From positions 65,906,416 through 65,970,415 of the forward strand of contig OX352774.1 in assembly GCA_947095535.1 (NCBI GenBank): 64,000 nt of DNA, in the 5' to 3' direction. This DNA comes from Poecilobothrus nobilitatus (taxonomy: Eukaryota > Arthropoda > Insecta > Diptera > Dolichopodidae). Within the stretch, counting starts at the first letter, position 1. The number at the start of each line of letters is the position of its first letter. Made by a program: the position numbers and the translations under genes. The notes under the pieces are model-generated. The model had not been told where the DNA came from and ran no database searches. It saw only the letters and a program-made list of their open reading frames with translations. This document shows positions 25,006-38,775 of the stretch, in pieces.

Positions 25006-25016
25006 CCAGAGAAATT

Positions 25017-26949
25017 AAGAAATTTTAAATTAATAGGGCTGCTTTCATATAATCCTTACTATTTTTTTTAACACATTATATAATTGGAATCTATACATAT
25101 ATAATTATATAATAAGACCTGAACCCTATTTTTCCACCCAACAATAAAATCTCTCCCAAATATGTTTTTAAGGTATATTTCAATAACAAATCACTTAAAA
25201 TAACGGGGGCTGTCGGCCGAACCCCTTTTAACAATATTATTGAAACTCTTACTTCGTAGCCATTGTTAGATTTTTATTTCTTTTATATTTAGCAAAAATC
25301 TATTCTGTCCGTTTCCACATTTTGTCTAGACACAGCGAAGTTTCCAGCAAGGGTTTTTTCCAAGAAGAAAAGGGAAAGGCTTTTGCCAGAAATATTACAA
25401 TCATTTATTATACCAATAATTTTTAATTTAATAAAAAAAATTATTGGGTAGTATCGTATTCTACCAACATTATATGTTGTATTTTCATATTTACCCCATT
25501 TCTAATGTAAAAATTTGTAAAAACAATATTCCAGCATTAAAATTGGAACTTTTGACTCAGATATCACTAAATCAGAAGACCTATGGAACTGTTGACATTT
25601 TTTTTAGAACTTTTGTCTGACATTTGTAAGTTCCAAGGGTCTTTTGATTCACTGAAGACTGTCAAATGTTCAAATGGGATTTATACCTATTGTAGTTTTG
25701 ACCTTACACCGCTAATTGAGCTTTGGAAGTTTTCATATAAATGAAAACATAGAAAAAAGTATTTTCTATATTACTGTTACACTTTACCATTATTTATTTT
25801 AGAGCCACTGTACCTTTATTTAAAGAAACTTATGTAAAGAAATTCTAAAAATTGAATATTTTTATGATATTGGGTAACATTCCTTTCTTTAATAAAAAAG
25901 AAAAAAAAGCATTTTTGTTGTTTTTCTTATTTTTATTTTGTTTTTTTCCAAAATAGAAATTGAAATATTAGTATGAATATGGAAAAGGATATGTACGTAT
26001 GGTATTCAATAATGTTTATTGAACAATTTTTGAGGCATACCATTGAAAAAAGAAAACTTGAGCTCTTATGTCTTTCTTCTATAATTTTCCACTTTTTTAT
26101 TTTGTTTTATTTTGTTTTTTTTTTTTTTTGATTATTTTATAAAATAAAATTCCTTGATCTGATATCTAATATTAAAGAAATTCTACAAAATTTTCCTTTT
26201 CTAGTTTTTTTTCTAAATATATGTATAAATTGAATATTAGCTTTATAAATACTAAATATATATTTAAATTGTATATGACTTCTTTGATAAAATTGCCATC
26301 CTTTTAATAAAAAAAACAAAAAAAAAAAAACTACATAAAAAAAGCAAAATCTATAGTTAACATATTTGTATTATGAAAATTTTAAAATATTTAAGAAAAG
26401 ATCAAAACTGAATTGGAACATAAATATTGTATAAGAAATATTATGAACAAATAGAGTATTTTAATAAAAGGACTGTAGCTGGTTACAATATCTCTTTTTT
26501 TTTTAGTTTTATTTTAAACATATAATAAATATTTATTATGCACATAATATTATTTTGTATGTCTACTATGTAAAGTTAAAAATAATATACCATAAAATTA
26601 TATAAGGTAAAATATAAGACTAAGGATCTTTAAAAGCACACATTTCATACCGAAACATTCCTAAATTGTATAAAATTAATTTTTCAAAAAAAAATTCTTT
26701 CGATGCAAATCAAAATTCCAAAACAAATGAATAGATATCAAAGTATCAGTTTTGTACAAGACAAGAAATTTTTTATTACTTGGTATTAATAACTTTTTGA
26801 GCAAGTCATAAATCACATTAATATCTACAAAGCGTTTAAATACGACCAAAGATGAAGTATTATGTGCAGAAGGTAGGAGCGCCTAAAGTTGCATTAGGAT
26901 TTCGCGATAAAATATAAAATAGAGCATTATGTCTAATAAATGTTTCTAG
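25017..26949. other. noncoding stretch with one diverged inverted repeat
   Basis: Around 25568-25665 an imperfect inverted repeat pairs a GAAGACCTATGGAACT phrase with the complement of AAGTTCCAAGGGTCTTTTGA, with arms of roughly 28 bases. The rest is AT-rich, including a T run near 26117. No exon seen. Confidence 0.5.
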
Positions 26950-27480
26950 TGTCACCTTAACACTTCCCCTTCTGAGTCTCCGACGTTTAAAATGTTCTCT
27001 TTCTCTCTTTTATAAAGATTTCAACCAGGAATGGGAACTTGTTCTGACAAAATAAGAAGTCTGATCTCTCCACTCAAAAGTTTTGAAAGAGAGACAGGGA
27101 GACGAACCACTGCTCATCTGTACGTAGTTTTAATTCCTAGAAGGAATAATTCAGCATATGGTAATTCGTTTGTGACTCCAATATCATGAATGTGGAATCA
27201 TCTTTCACTTTATGTGTTCCCCTGAATTGGTAATAATTATATTTTCAATTTACATATGTTTAAGGAGAATGTTAACATCTTCGTTCATAATATTCTGTCA
27301 AACCTTAAATTTATTTTTACTCCTTAGCAGAATCTTCTCTTAGCTAAACAGTACAATAATATTAAAGGTTTCATAATCTATTGTTTGGGCAAAAAAGTGA
27401 AATGAGGTTTAGTGAGTTAAAGTCCCATCATGTTGATAGAGAGATCGTGCTCGTACCGTTCATCTTCAGCGTCTTTCGAT
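26950..27480 (+). pseudogene. LINE ORF2 C-terminal fragment plus 3' UTR, decayed
   Basis: Translation in shifting frames gives SLRRLKMFSLSLFYKDF, then RTTAHLYVVLIPRRN, NSAYGNSFVTPIS-stop-MWNH and YVFP, then NLHMFKENVNIF. The order and motifs match the fragment at 20689. In this copy the MWN tryptophan is kept but the frame is broken by indels and stops. The following sequence (CAGTACAATAATATTAAAGG, then GGTTTAGTGAGTTAAAG) recurs after the 44030 fragment, so it is probably the family's 3' UTR. Confidence 0.75.
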
Positions 27481-29177
27481 AATTCCCATTTACAGATGTA
27501 AAACAAAAAACTATAGCTCATAATACTTATTTTGAATAACTTTACTTCACTCAAAGTAACAAATGTTATGGTTAAAGCCTTTAAAAATACAGAGGTGCGT
27601 AACCATACATAGCGATATATTTAAATTCCGATATGCAAAATAAAAACTATTCTGTATTTATTTTAATACATAACTTTTAGGAAATTTTTAAGCAATTGAA
27701 AATTTCAGTTTGAAAAAATACTCCTCACCTACTACATAAAAAATGACTTAAAACCGTATGTATAGACTTTTTTAAAGTTTTGTTAACTAAAACTTTATTA
27801 GTGGTGGAGTTAGATATTAAAGTCTGTTTGCAAACAAATTTTTTTATAAAATCTATATAAAATGGTATAAAAGTTTCGTAAATTTACAGATTTACGGACG
27901 GATGAATAAAATAAATTTAAAAAAACCATTTTTTTTTTTTTAAATATATAAAAACAATCTAAAATGGATCCCTTAAGTAAAATAAATTTTATTTTAAATT
28001 TATTTATTTATTCATTTATTTATTTATTTGTTGCAAAAATTTTAATTTTATCGGATTGGTGCAAAATGATTTGACCATTTTTAAAATAAAAATGCAATAT
28101 AAATTATTCTTATACATTATTGACAATTTCAATTAATGATCTATTGATTTGGTATCGTTTAAGGCAATTTATAATATAAATATATAAATTGGAAAAATAT
28201 TTTTAGTAAATTTAATACAGACAAGGGAAAACATACAGACTAGCATTTCATCAGTCTATGATTTTGAAAAGTTTAAGACCTTTAAGATTTTTAAAAGTTT
28301 TGTTTTAAATTTAGTCTACTATAATTGCTACTGAAAGTGGAAGTGAAGTAAGAAATGAAGTCTTACTCTTAATTTTAAGTAAGAAATGACACTTTACAGA
28401 AATACTATTGACACTTTTAGACAACAAAATAGAATATTTCTGTCAAAATATCCTACTGCACCATCTTTAATGAAGCAAATATTTGAATAGAATTGAAAGG
28501 ATATCTTGAAAAAAAATTAATTTATCTTATATTTAAATTTACGCAAAAACTGAGTTTTCAGAAATTTTAAAATATTTAAATTACTTTTTTGATAGAAAAT
28601 GTATTTTTTTTTCTATAAAAAAAAAATCCTTTTTATAAAAGTCTTATTTTAAATATTTTAATAAAAATAAAATAATTGAAATTTTTGGGAAAAATTTATT
28701 GAATATTTAAGTTCCGAATCAAATTCGACAAATCATACCTTAAATTTAATCTTCCAACATAAGCAAAATATCTTCAAGTCAAATGTCTAAAAAAATTTCC
28801 TAATTACATCTTTTAATTAATAGCTTTAAAAATTCAAAAAAAACTAAATTACAAAATAATAAATATTCAATTTTAGTTACCCTACAGTCAATAAAATTAT
28901 TTTAAATTCACCAGTCTAATTTTTAAAAGATTTGATTAAGTTTATTAATTTTCTTTTTGTCATAAATAAGGGTTCAACATTCTGAATCACGACATTTAAA
29001 ATCCTAATATTTTAAAATCCCGCCAATTAAAAATTCCGCAATTTAAATTCCCGTTTTTAATAAAATATCCCGACAATCCCGACTTTTGGGATATTTCGAA
29101 AAAAAATGTGATAAAAACAAATATTTTGTTCAGAATTCAAGAGCTAAAAACTTTCTAAATACAAAAAGTACTCCTAA
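27481..29177. other. AT-rich noncoding stretch
   Basis: Contains a (TTTA)n-like run at about 28000-28034 and, near 29000-29100, a cluster of AATCCCG/TTTGGGATA phrases reminiscent of the 9716 element. No exon seen. Confidence 0.5.
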
Positions 29178-29509
29178 TACAGAGTGTTTCAAAAGGAAAT
29201 TGAGTTTAAAGCAACATTTTTGTTTTTAAATCACTTCAAACCTTCATAATTATGAAGAACATATGAAGATCATTGGTGCACTTTAGAAAAAAAAATAAAG
29301 CACGTAATTTACGCTACAAACTGCACTTTGTTGCATCTCTTTAAAGTAAGCAAAAGTAATTGATATTTTTATAAAAATTCACTAACAATTTTAAAGCATG
29401 GTATCTCGAAAACGATGCAGACTAGATACGCCTAGAAATAATTATTTGTTAAACTAGCATCCTCACCTACTCCAGAATAAATATGGCTTTAACGTGAAAT
29501 ACCCTGTAT
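29178..29509. mobile_element. 332-bp mariner-type MITE candidate
   Basis: The left end TACAGAGTGTTTCA and the right end TGAAATACCCTGTA are inverted repeats differing at two positions, and each abuts TA, matching Tc1/mariner-type insertion at TA. The interior has no transposase frame. Similar TACAGGGTGT ends occur singly at about 5338, 62049 and 63349, so the family is probably represented several times. Confidence 0.6.
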
Positions 29510-31491
29510 ATTAAATACTTTAGAGCCTTCCATAAAAGCATATATTTGGTAAAAATGTATGTAAAAAAGAATAATTAGAAAGATTACAATAGAATGGTTA
29601 TAATATCAAAATTATATGCTTTTAGCACAATATATTTACATACCCATATGAGAGACTATGAATGTAGAGGAATTTTATAGTTAATTATAGAATCGGCATT
29701 ATTTTTTTTTAATGTGATCTATCTTTAGTTAAAATTTAACTGATTTATTTAAAAAGATGTAGAAGTTTTGGATATACAAACGTATTGATGAACAGAGTAA
29801 AACATTAATAATTTTTTTGAAATATATGCTATAAACGTTATGTTATTTAATTAATGACTGTTTTTTTAGGATTTACAAACCTAAATATGTTTCCAATCAT
29901 CTTTAAGAATGATTACAACCATTTAACCGTTTTAATGAAAATTTATAACAGTTGCCCGTTAATCGAATGTTACAGAAATTTTATAGTTGAACTTTACTAT
30001 TTCACTTTTCGACTATTTCACTATTTCACTTTTTGAAAATGAACTACAATAGAACTAAGGTTCTATTTAATGGACAAAAAATTACTCTTTTTAATTCTCT
30101 GAGAAAGGAAAACTTTTTATGTTATTTAAGTTTTTTTTTTTGTGGTTTAAATTAATTTGATTTACTGTACTGACACTAGCAAAAATAAACACATTTACAT
30201 ATATACATATATTTTATATTTGAAAATGAAATCAAACAAAAATAAGAAAAATAAAATATTTAATTATTTTTTAAAGTTATTGTATAATTATAGGTTCTTT
30301 TAATAAATATATAAAATTATCTAATTAGTAATGAATCTGTAACCAAGATATTAATTTTCTTACTTCTATACAAAATTTTAGTTTTATTCAAAGAATATTA
30401 ACGATTTTCTGTACATTTTCTTTTTTAATTTTTCTTTTTTTTGTTTTCTAACCACCAAAAAAATTTTCTAAAATTGCGTAAAATAAAAAAACATCTGAAT
30501 TTTTTTTGTTTTTTTTTTTTTTTTTAGTCCTAAACAATTTTATATTTTCTCTTACATTTTTGTTTATTTTTGTTTTTTTTTTTTTTTTGTTTTACTATAA
30601 AAGATTTATTACAGCTCATTAGATTTAATCTGGTTAAGATGATTTTCTTTTATTTTTTTTTTTTTTTTCTTTTTTCTTTTTACTTTAATATCTGATTGTA
30701 TGTCTTAAATTACACAGCACGAAACGTTTAATCCCGCCGGACCAAAGTAATTAATAACATTTTAAGTAATTATTTAAGTAAAAGGTACCCAAAAGGTATA
30801 GACAAAACCAACAAAAGGATTATATTGCGTTGTAGTATTTTATCAAACTCATGATTCTTTTAAGCGAATACAAAAAAAAAATTAAATTAAATTTTTATCC
30901 TTTTTCTATAACAGATGTTATATTATGTATATATGTGTGTATATAAAACTTAATTTATTTTGTAAACAAAATTTTTTTTACTGTAGTGATTGTTTTAAAG
31001 CAGAAAAAAAAAAATTAATTTTCAATTTCACAAACAAAATTTTTTTTCAATAGAAAAATGAATTGTTACATTGAAAATAGGTATTTAAAAAATGACGCTG
31101 TTTCCTAGTATACTTTAAAGAAAATTTTTTAATTTCAGTTCCTAAACAAAATTTGTCTTAAAAAAAGAAAATTGTTACAATTTAAATTTGCAAAAAAAAA
31201 AAACACAAGAAGGTTTTGTTCTTCTCTTTTTTGTTCGAGAAAATGCTCTAGACAAATAGACAATTGAAGTTTAAAATACTCTAGAGTAAACAGGCTAATA
31301 GATTAAAATAATCTTATATCACTTAAGCTAAATAACCAACGATATCACTTTACTACTCTATTCTTAGTTGATCAATTTTTTTTTTTTTTATTATAAATAA
31401 AGGTTGATTTAATGCATCGGAAATTACTTGACCTCAGTTCCGTAGTACGAACAGTACAAAAACTTTTATAAAAAGAATTTATATTAAGCCC
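29510..31491. other. AT-rich noncoding stretch
   Basis: Long T-runs near 30425-30680. Small open frames here have no recognisable content. No exon seen. Confidence 0.5.
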
Positions 31492-31837
31492 TAGATACAA
31501 TAAAAGCAAGAAACTCTTTGTCGGCAAGAAACAAAATTCGAAACTAAGGAAATAAATAAGAATAGATACAATGAAGAAACAAAAAGTTGCCGGCAAAAAT
31601 TTTTAAATGAAATTCAAACTTTGTTGCCTTTCAATTCATTTTCTTTTATTGCAGTTTCATTTTTAATAATAAAAAGATGTGAACAGATAGTTATGAAACA
31701 AAATTAAATAAATAGAAGGGTCAAATGACAGTTCAATAAAAAAATTCTTGCTCTCATTGTCACTAGGTTCAGAAACATTTCAAACGTTTCAGAAATGTTT
31801 CTTGCCGACAAAATGTGTTTTGTTTTCATTGTATCTA
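31492..31837. mobile_element. TIR element with a duplicated left end
   Basis: The right end, read inward on the minus strand, begins TAGATACAATGAAAACAAAA and reaches TTTGTCGGCAAGAAAC. That inner 16-mer is perfectly matched in the left end at 31492-31531 (TAGATACAATAAAAGCAAGA, then TTTGTCGGCAAGAAAC). A second left-end-like copy at 31563-31596 (TAGATACAATGAAGAAAC, then GTTGCCGGCAA) follows 71 bases later. The structure suggests a small nonautonomous DNA element with a tandem-duplicated or nested end. No transposase is present. Confidence 0.65.
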
Positions 31838-34800
31838 AGACTTTAAGTTTCTTTAGATTTATGGTGATGGAGAAAATTTTTTAAATCAATTTCCGAGAGT
31901 TTACCTAAAACTTGATAAAGGAAACTGCCAAGATATTCTCCTTTTTTTTTCAGAAAAACTGGAACAGGTGAAAAGAAAACATCCGGAGCTCTTCCTCGCT
32001 CTATATCGCCAATTCCTCTGCAAAATTTACAGTTAATACCCACATACAAACTCAATTTTCTAGCATGTCTACCAATCAGACAATAGCCGCATAATAACCA
32101 ATTGTCTTATATTAGATCTAGAGAGAGAGAGTATCCAATTAGATCTAGCTTCAGTGGAGATTTTATATGTGAAGTGTTTTATATCTAGTGGATTTTTAAT
32201 ATCTAGTGGACCAGAAATTTTTAAAGGTTGACTATATGCAATAAATAATATCGGTGAATATCTGTTAAATACACTATAAGAAATTAATATTTAGAAGAAA
32301 AGATTAATCTGTTAAATCTTTTCTCTATCAATACCCTTTTTTGGCGAAGCAATATCTTTTACTACAAAGGATCAGATTCTGTAGATGGGATAATATCACT
32401 TGGACCGTCAAATTGTTTAACACTTGTGATTTATTGGTAACTAACCATAGTTCTATAGAGATACAGCAAACGCTGAATGATTTTCGAGTATTCGAGTCAT
32501 TGCCGACACTATAAACTAAGAACTAAGTTGACCTATGTTGGAATTCCACCTAATACCTAAGAAAACATTTTGTTTTTAGTATAAAATAAATATTCTCAAT
32601 TTTATTTATCCAGCTTACAGACTTTATTGTATTTACATAAAAACTTGGTTGCGTCTATGTCACCGACATGGTTTTAAGAATAATATTATAAAAGTTTAAA
32701 GAAATGTTCAAAATATATCAAATTTTTTGCCGTTTCTAATACTTTCCTTCTAGTACGTATACAAGAAAATAAAAATTAAATTTATATTTTATTTTTATAT
32801 TATATCATAAAAATAAAATGTAAAATATCACACCTGTAATTAGATTCCATTTTATATCTATTTACTATACAATAATCTTAAAATGAAAATTTTCTTGTCA
32901 AAATTATTACAGATGATGTCCAAAAAAAATTAAAAAATAAATTAAAAAAAATTAAAAAAATTATTATAACATTTAGAAATGAAAGGAAGACTAAACAATA
33001 TTCTTACTGTTTTCTGTTATTTTTTTTTTTTTGTTTTTTTTTTCTAATATAATAAATTATGATTCGCCCTCAAAAGGTCCTTGAAGGATATTTTTCATCT
33101 ATATTAAATGTACTTTTTTAATATAATATATATATTTTTTTTTTGCCATAATGTAACAGCAGGACACCTTTATATTATTGTATATTATATTTACTACAAC
33201 ACACTGCAGATACACAAACCAATAGTTATAGATACAAAAAACAAAAAAAAAAGTAAATTGTTTTATAATATTGTTCGGCTTTTCTAAAGTATTAGAATCA
33301 ACGAATCAAATGGAAATTTATATGAATTACAGCAAACTATAAGGCATTTAGTTATATTTAAATTTTTCAATAATTTATAAGTTTTAAAATAAATAAATTT
33401 TAAAAATTCCATCATAACTTGATTACATATTCTAATTACACGCCACCATACTGATAATAATGCATATAATTTTCGCTGGAACATCTCATACACAATTATT
33501 AGATCTCGATAAATTCAAGAAAACGTAAAAACAGTTTTGTTTAAATAAATGATCCAAATGCTACATGAATCCCCTCTTTTTTAGACTAAAGACTTATAGT
33601 TTAAATGAAAGGATTTATCCCGCTTACAGATACCAGATTATGTAAAATAAAGAAAAATATTAGAATTGGAAGTTAGATTTTCCGTACTTTTAATCGCAAA
33701 ATATGGATCGCCTATTATTCTGTGTAAAATATTCAAAAATATAAAAAGGACATATTTTACATCTTTGTTTTTAAAAACATTCATCCCGATATGTTTTCTA
33801 AATGTTTGGTCAATACCTTCAAATATTAATTTTCTTTTCAACATTTCTCTTCTCATCCTCTCAACCCCAAACCAAATAAAAATATCCACAATAAAATTTT
33901 TATCTTAAGTTTATTTAAAAAAATAAAATTTTAATTTTTAGATCGTTAATTTTTGAAAAGGTATTATAAAATTTAAAAAAAAATAATAACAATGCACCAT
34001 TAATTTATTATTTATAATAAATAAAAGGCAAAAAACAATAGCAAAAGAAAAACAACTTACAATCTTGAAATTTATTTTAATAAGATGAAATATAAGTGAA
34101 TGCTTATAAGTTATAAGTATGTTTGTGTGAATATATTAAAGTAAATAAAAGGCAACTGGTTTTCTATATTATTGCTTAAACAGTAATTGAATATTTGCCA
34201 GAAGATTTAATCTATACATTTTTTATTATACCAGTACAGCGTAAAGAAAACGGTAATTTCAAGACATGCATGGAGGCTATAAATAAATAATTTTATAGTA
34301 GTAAGTTCGAAAATATTTATAGATTCTTTTTTATATTCATTGAAATGATAGTCTTGATTTGATTTGTTCAAATTTAATTTTTTTTTGAAATTATATGATA
34401 AATTTTAACCTATAATAGGTTCGGAAATTTTTACACAACAACTTTAGTCTGACTTCTTATTACAACTAAAGTAAGACTTAATCACAATAGGTGATTTTTT
34501 TTTGTCTATTGTTTTTCTTTATTCTTACAATTTCTGTTGACATCATTTATTGGGAACCTTTGACTAAATTGGCGTGAACATGTATTAAAAATGTATCTCC
34601 AAGTAACATCCAATAGTAGTGTTATTTTAGTTTGATTTTAATAGAAAAAACCTTTTGTTTTCTAACTAGAATTTTTATAGCTATCCTTAATAAGTATCAA
34701 CAGAGGATAATTTGATATGCAATAATTTATTCCTTGTCCTATTTGAATCTTGTATTTAAAAATGTAAAATGAAATTGCTTAATTTTTCTTTTCAGAACGA

Positions 34801-36699
34801 ATTTTTAGCTTTATTAAGTGTTTTTTTTTTTTTTTGGTGCGGAATCCAACTCTGGAATGCGTGAATTTTATATCCTATAAATAGAGAACTAGATTTTCGT
34901 CATTATACTTATGTATTTTTAGCTAAATACGTCATAATATTTATATATTTTTAACTCTTCTTAGAGGTACGTACTTATGACAAGATTTTGACAAAGTTTT
35001 TAATAAAACAATATCGTATTTTCCTAATTTTATTTCTTATTATTTACTATCCTATGATTCTTATTATTTACTATCGATGTGTTGAATACACAGATGATGT
35101 AAACTTATCAAAATTCATACCCTAAAATAAAATACTTCTTTATTATAACTTTATAAATTAACTTCGTCCTTAAGGACTGTTTAAAAAGTTCCCCTGAATC
35201 ACTCAACTCAAAAAATAAAACAAAAATTTGAAACAAAAAAAGAAAAACAACTAAAAAACAAAACAATTATTGTAAAACCAAATGACACGAAGTTTGTACT
35301 TACTTGTTATTTTTTTTCGGATATCCTTGAATAAAAATTTGAAAATATCAAAAAAGAAAAGATGGCTTGAGTTTTGAAAACTTACCAATACTTTTAACAG
35401 TTCAATAAGGTTAAGGTGAATGGTTTTGTTATTTTTTTACTTTTGTTTTTTTTACGTGGCATCTAAAACACACAAACATACTATATATATATATATATAT
35501 ATATCTGTATGTATATACACAGGTCCAACTTGATTTAGGTTTATTTTCATTGTAAATGTAGCGTTTCTAATTTAATTTCAATTCTAGCAGCGAGATTCGA
35601 TATTAGTTTAAGACTATCAAAGTAAAATTAAATTCAAAAAAATAAATGAAAGAGAAATAAAACAAAAAAGAAAAATAATAGGAAGAAAAAGAATAAGAAA
35701 AATAAAATTGGAAAAAGAAAGAAGAATTTATTATTAAGACGAAAGTATCGAAAAAAAAGCGTTAAATCGAAAAATTAAAGAATTTTTCTATTCAAAATGA
35801 AATTTTGTATTCATTCAATGGAAATTTAGTTTTTCTTGGATATTTTCTTGGGATCATGTATTTTATTGAATTTATTTTATATTGGAATTTATGCTATGGA
35901 TGCAAATGCAATTTTTTTTTTTTATTAAAATACAATTTTTGGTTTTTGCAACTTTCAATTTTTAATAAATATTGCACATAATTTAACCTTTTTTTTGCGA
36001 TCTTAATGGTACCATTTTCAAATACTACTTTTGCTTTTTAGTGTATACATAATCTATACAGCCAAGTAATCAACGGCTCACAGAAACTAATGATTCCAGA
36101 AATTAAAGTTTAGTCAAATATGAATAATAATCAATGACTCAGTGATGACTTAATGAAGACTTGTTTACAGTTTACCTAAGAGATTTATTAAATTTCATAT
36201 TTCCAGCGATTTTATCAATCAATTTCGTGATGACTATCCAATATATTAAACGTAAACAGTTTGATTGTAATTTTACAGAATTCTTCTTGCAAAAATGATT
36301 GTAACACATTACGCGAAGTGGAACGTACGGCAAGAGATTAAAGCTCTATTATAACATTCTTACGTAATTGTATTCTTTCTCCATTTCTAGAAAATTCATC
36401 AACTTTTTATTTCCTAATTTAATGTGACGTAATGTGACGTCGATTCGCTCGACTCATCCATCCATTAGAATAGTTTTCATTATTTCCAGTTTCCGGATAC
36501 ATTTTTTATTCAAATAACTGTAAAATTACATAGACTTTTTGTATTTTTCTAGTATTTAAGTAATTTTCTAAGTCAATTTAATAAATAATGTTTTAAAAGT
36601 AAAATTATTCAAAATTTCCTAAATTTTTTGGCACAATTTTTTATTTAATTAAATTAATTTGTTTCGAATCGTCAGGTAATTTATTTTTGTTTTTTTAGT
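31838..36699. other. AT-rich noncoding stretch
   Basis: Includes a GA run within an AGATCTAG repeat near 32115-32150 and a (TA)n microsatellite at 35482-35504. At 36425-36442 two TGACGT cores lie 10 bases apart and resemble CRE/ATF sites. Overlapping opposite-strand open frames at 33638-33908 are complementary readings of one sequence with no recognisable motif. No exon seen. Confidence 0.45.
35482..35504. repeat. (TA)n microsatellite
   Basis: Uninterrupted alternating T and A. Confidence 0.95.
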
Positions 36700-36856
36700 T
36701 TCTTTTCCTGCCACATAAATATGATGCAAATGTGGCTAGAAATGTTATAAGAAGAAATTATTCTTACAACGTATGTGGAATTTCGGTGCCCACGCTCTCT
36801 CAGTGTTTATAGCGCATTTCATGCACTCTTAAACACTACGGCACCGAGGCACTTCG
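36700..36856 (-). repeat. tRNA-derived SINE, old diverged copy, minus strand
   Basis: The order matches the family in reverse: TTTTCCTGCCACATAAAT, a shortened body, ATTATTCTTACAACGTATGTGG, a decayed B-box complement, then AGTGTTTATAGCGCATTTCA and CACCGAGGC at the right end. The segment between the poly-A side and the body is deleted. It has more substitutions than the other copies and no visible target-site duplication. Confidence 0.75.
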
Positions 36857-38220
36857 AGATTGTAATTTACTCGGACTTTTGGACTTTTAGTATTATTGGA
36901 CTAATATTAAGGAGACAAATTACTTTTTATCTTGTAGAAAGAATTTTTTGCAATAACTATAGGTTTTCTCTCTAAAGAAAATTTTCTTACACATTGCAAC
37001 TTTTGTTTACATTTTTCCAATCATTCTGACATTTTAATTTGTTCTAAGAAGTTAATTTTTTTAAGTGTATGAACGTCGTTCTAAAAAATACGATGATATT
37101 TCGCTTATCTGCGAAATTTTTTTTTTTAACTATACAATTAATAGATTTATCTTTATTATTATAAGTGTTTAGCTTTTTCATAAGGAGATAATTGGAGAAA
37201 ATCTATTTTAAAAGATAGTCACTGCGTGTGTTCGGTTGAATATACGTGTATTATGAATAGGAACGAATTATTTAAAATGATTTTTAAGTTATTACAAAAT
37301 TTTAAATCAATTTTACAACAATTTTCTACACAATTATTATTATTATAAAAAAAAAAAAAAAAATTTCTTTAAAAGTTTTACAATTTTAATTTTTTGTTAT
37401 AATTTTTTTTTTTGTTTTGTCGATTTTAATCTAATACGGTACATAAAAATAATTCAATTCATTCTATAATGGAAAAGTTTTGATTCCTGTGTTAAAAAAT
37501 AAAAATTTACTTAGATAAAAGTTTTTATTTCCTTTTTACTTTGGTTTTGTTTTAATTTATTTCAAATAATGTACTTTGTTTCAAAATTTAATTTTTTTGA
37601 AAAGAAAAATTTAGTAAATTTAAAACGATCATATTGATTTTATTTTGTAAATAATTTTTAAAATTCTGTATAAAAACTAAATACATTGTAAGTTTTTAAA
37701 AAATTTAAAAATTAAATACATTGTAAGTTTTTTTTTCTTTTTTGAACTTAAAATTAAATTTTTATACATTGTCACAGGGAACCAAGCTTGAATTCCTTTT
37801 CGATTCTATTTCTGTTTTGAAAGAGAATTAACACCCATGACCTTTATTTCTCTGCATCATTTATTTCTATTCATTTGATTTATTAAGAGCACAAAGTAAG
37901 CAACGATTTTCAATTTTACAATTTATCCACAGGCTAACAATTTTTTTTTTTCATATTCCTGTTCTCTGAAACGCACTTTAGCATTTTCAGAAATATTTTG
38001 TTCATTAAGATAACTAAAGGTTTAATGTTTGCAAAAATAAATTAATAATAGGATAACATATACACAAAAAGAAAAATAAGAAAACCATATAAATTATTCA
38101 AATTAAATATTCGTAATGCGAAATCTATACTTTGATACTATTATTTAACAAAAAAAATAGCCTATAAATATGCAATTTACTTGATATTGACAGCTTTTTC
38201 ATTTTAAATTTTTTTTAACG
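36857..38220. other. AT-rich noncoding stretch
   Basis: Contains a short direct duplication, AAATACATTGTAAGTTTTT, at about 37680 and 37715. Nothing else supportable. Confidence 0.5.
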
Positions 38221-38262
38221 GGGGGTCTTATGGTGGTCGAGTGGTTAAACAATATAAATGGT
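38221..38262 (+). repeat. possible truncated tRNA-Leu/Ser-like head
   Basis: GGTGGTCGAGTGGTTAAAC matches the A box and D-arm region of tRNA-Leu/Ser-type sequences closely. No anticodon arm or B box follows. It is best read as a fragment of a tRNA-derived element rather than a tRNA gene. Confidence 0.3.
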
Positions 38263-38775
38263 TAGTAGTTATGCAATATGTATAAACAAAATAAGTAACT
38301 TCACTATAGATTTTTTTTTGTTTTTTTTTTTTAAACTTTATTTATCCTTTTTTATACAAATCTAAATTTAACTTAGAAGCCTACAAAACTTTAAGAAAAC
38401 AGCAATGAAAGAATTTTTTTTTATATTTTATTATTAACATTTAAACAATAAATGCAGTTTTTATGTTTAAGTTAACTATATGAATACATATTAATTTTTT
38501 TTCATGAAATTTTATTTATAAATATTTTATTTTTTAATCATTATTCATTGGAAAAAATTTAAGTACATATATAAAAACTAATGTCATTTCAAATTAAGAT
38601 ATAAAAATCTAACCTAACTTATCGTATTTAATCTAATTTAAAACAAATATATTTTATATACTTAGTTCCAATCAAGGATTATTATCAAGCGACAAGCTAC
38701 CAATAACTTTTATTTAATAATTTATCTCTTTCCCGCGTATGAACATAAACTTACTCTGTAAATATTGCTTAGATA

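Noticed and set aside
31843..32055. 70-codon minus-strand frame of mixed composition
   Set aside because: It looks somewhat more protein-like than its neighbours, but no family motif, splice sites or repeat relation could be found.
33638..33908. Overlapping open frames of about 80 codons on both strands
   Set aside because: Complementary readings of the same AT-rich DNA with no motif; neither has splice-site or codon support.
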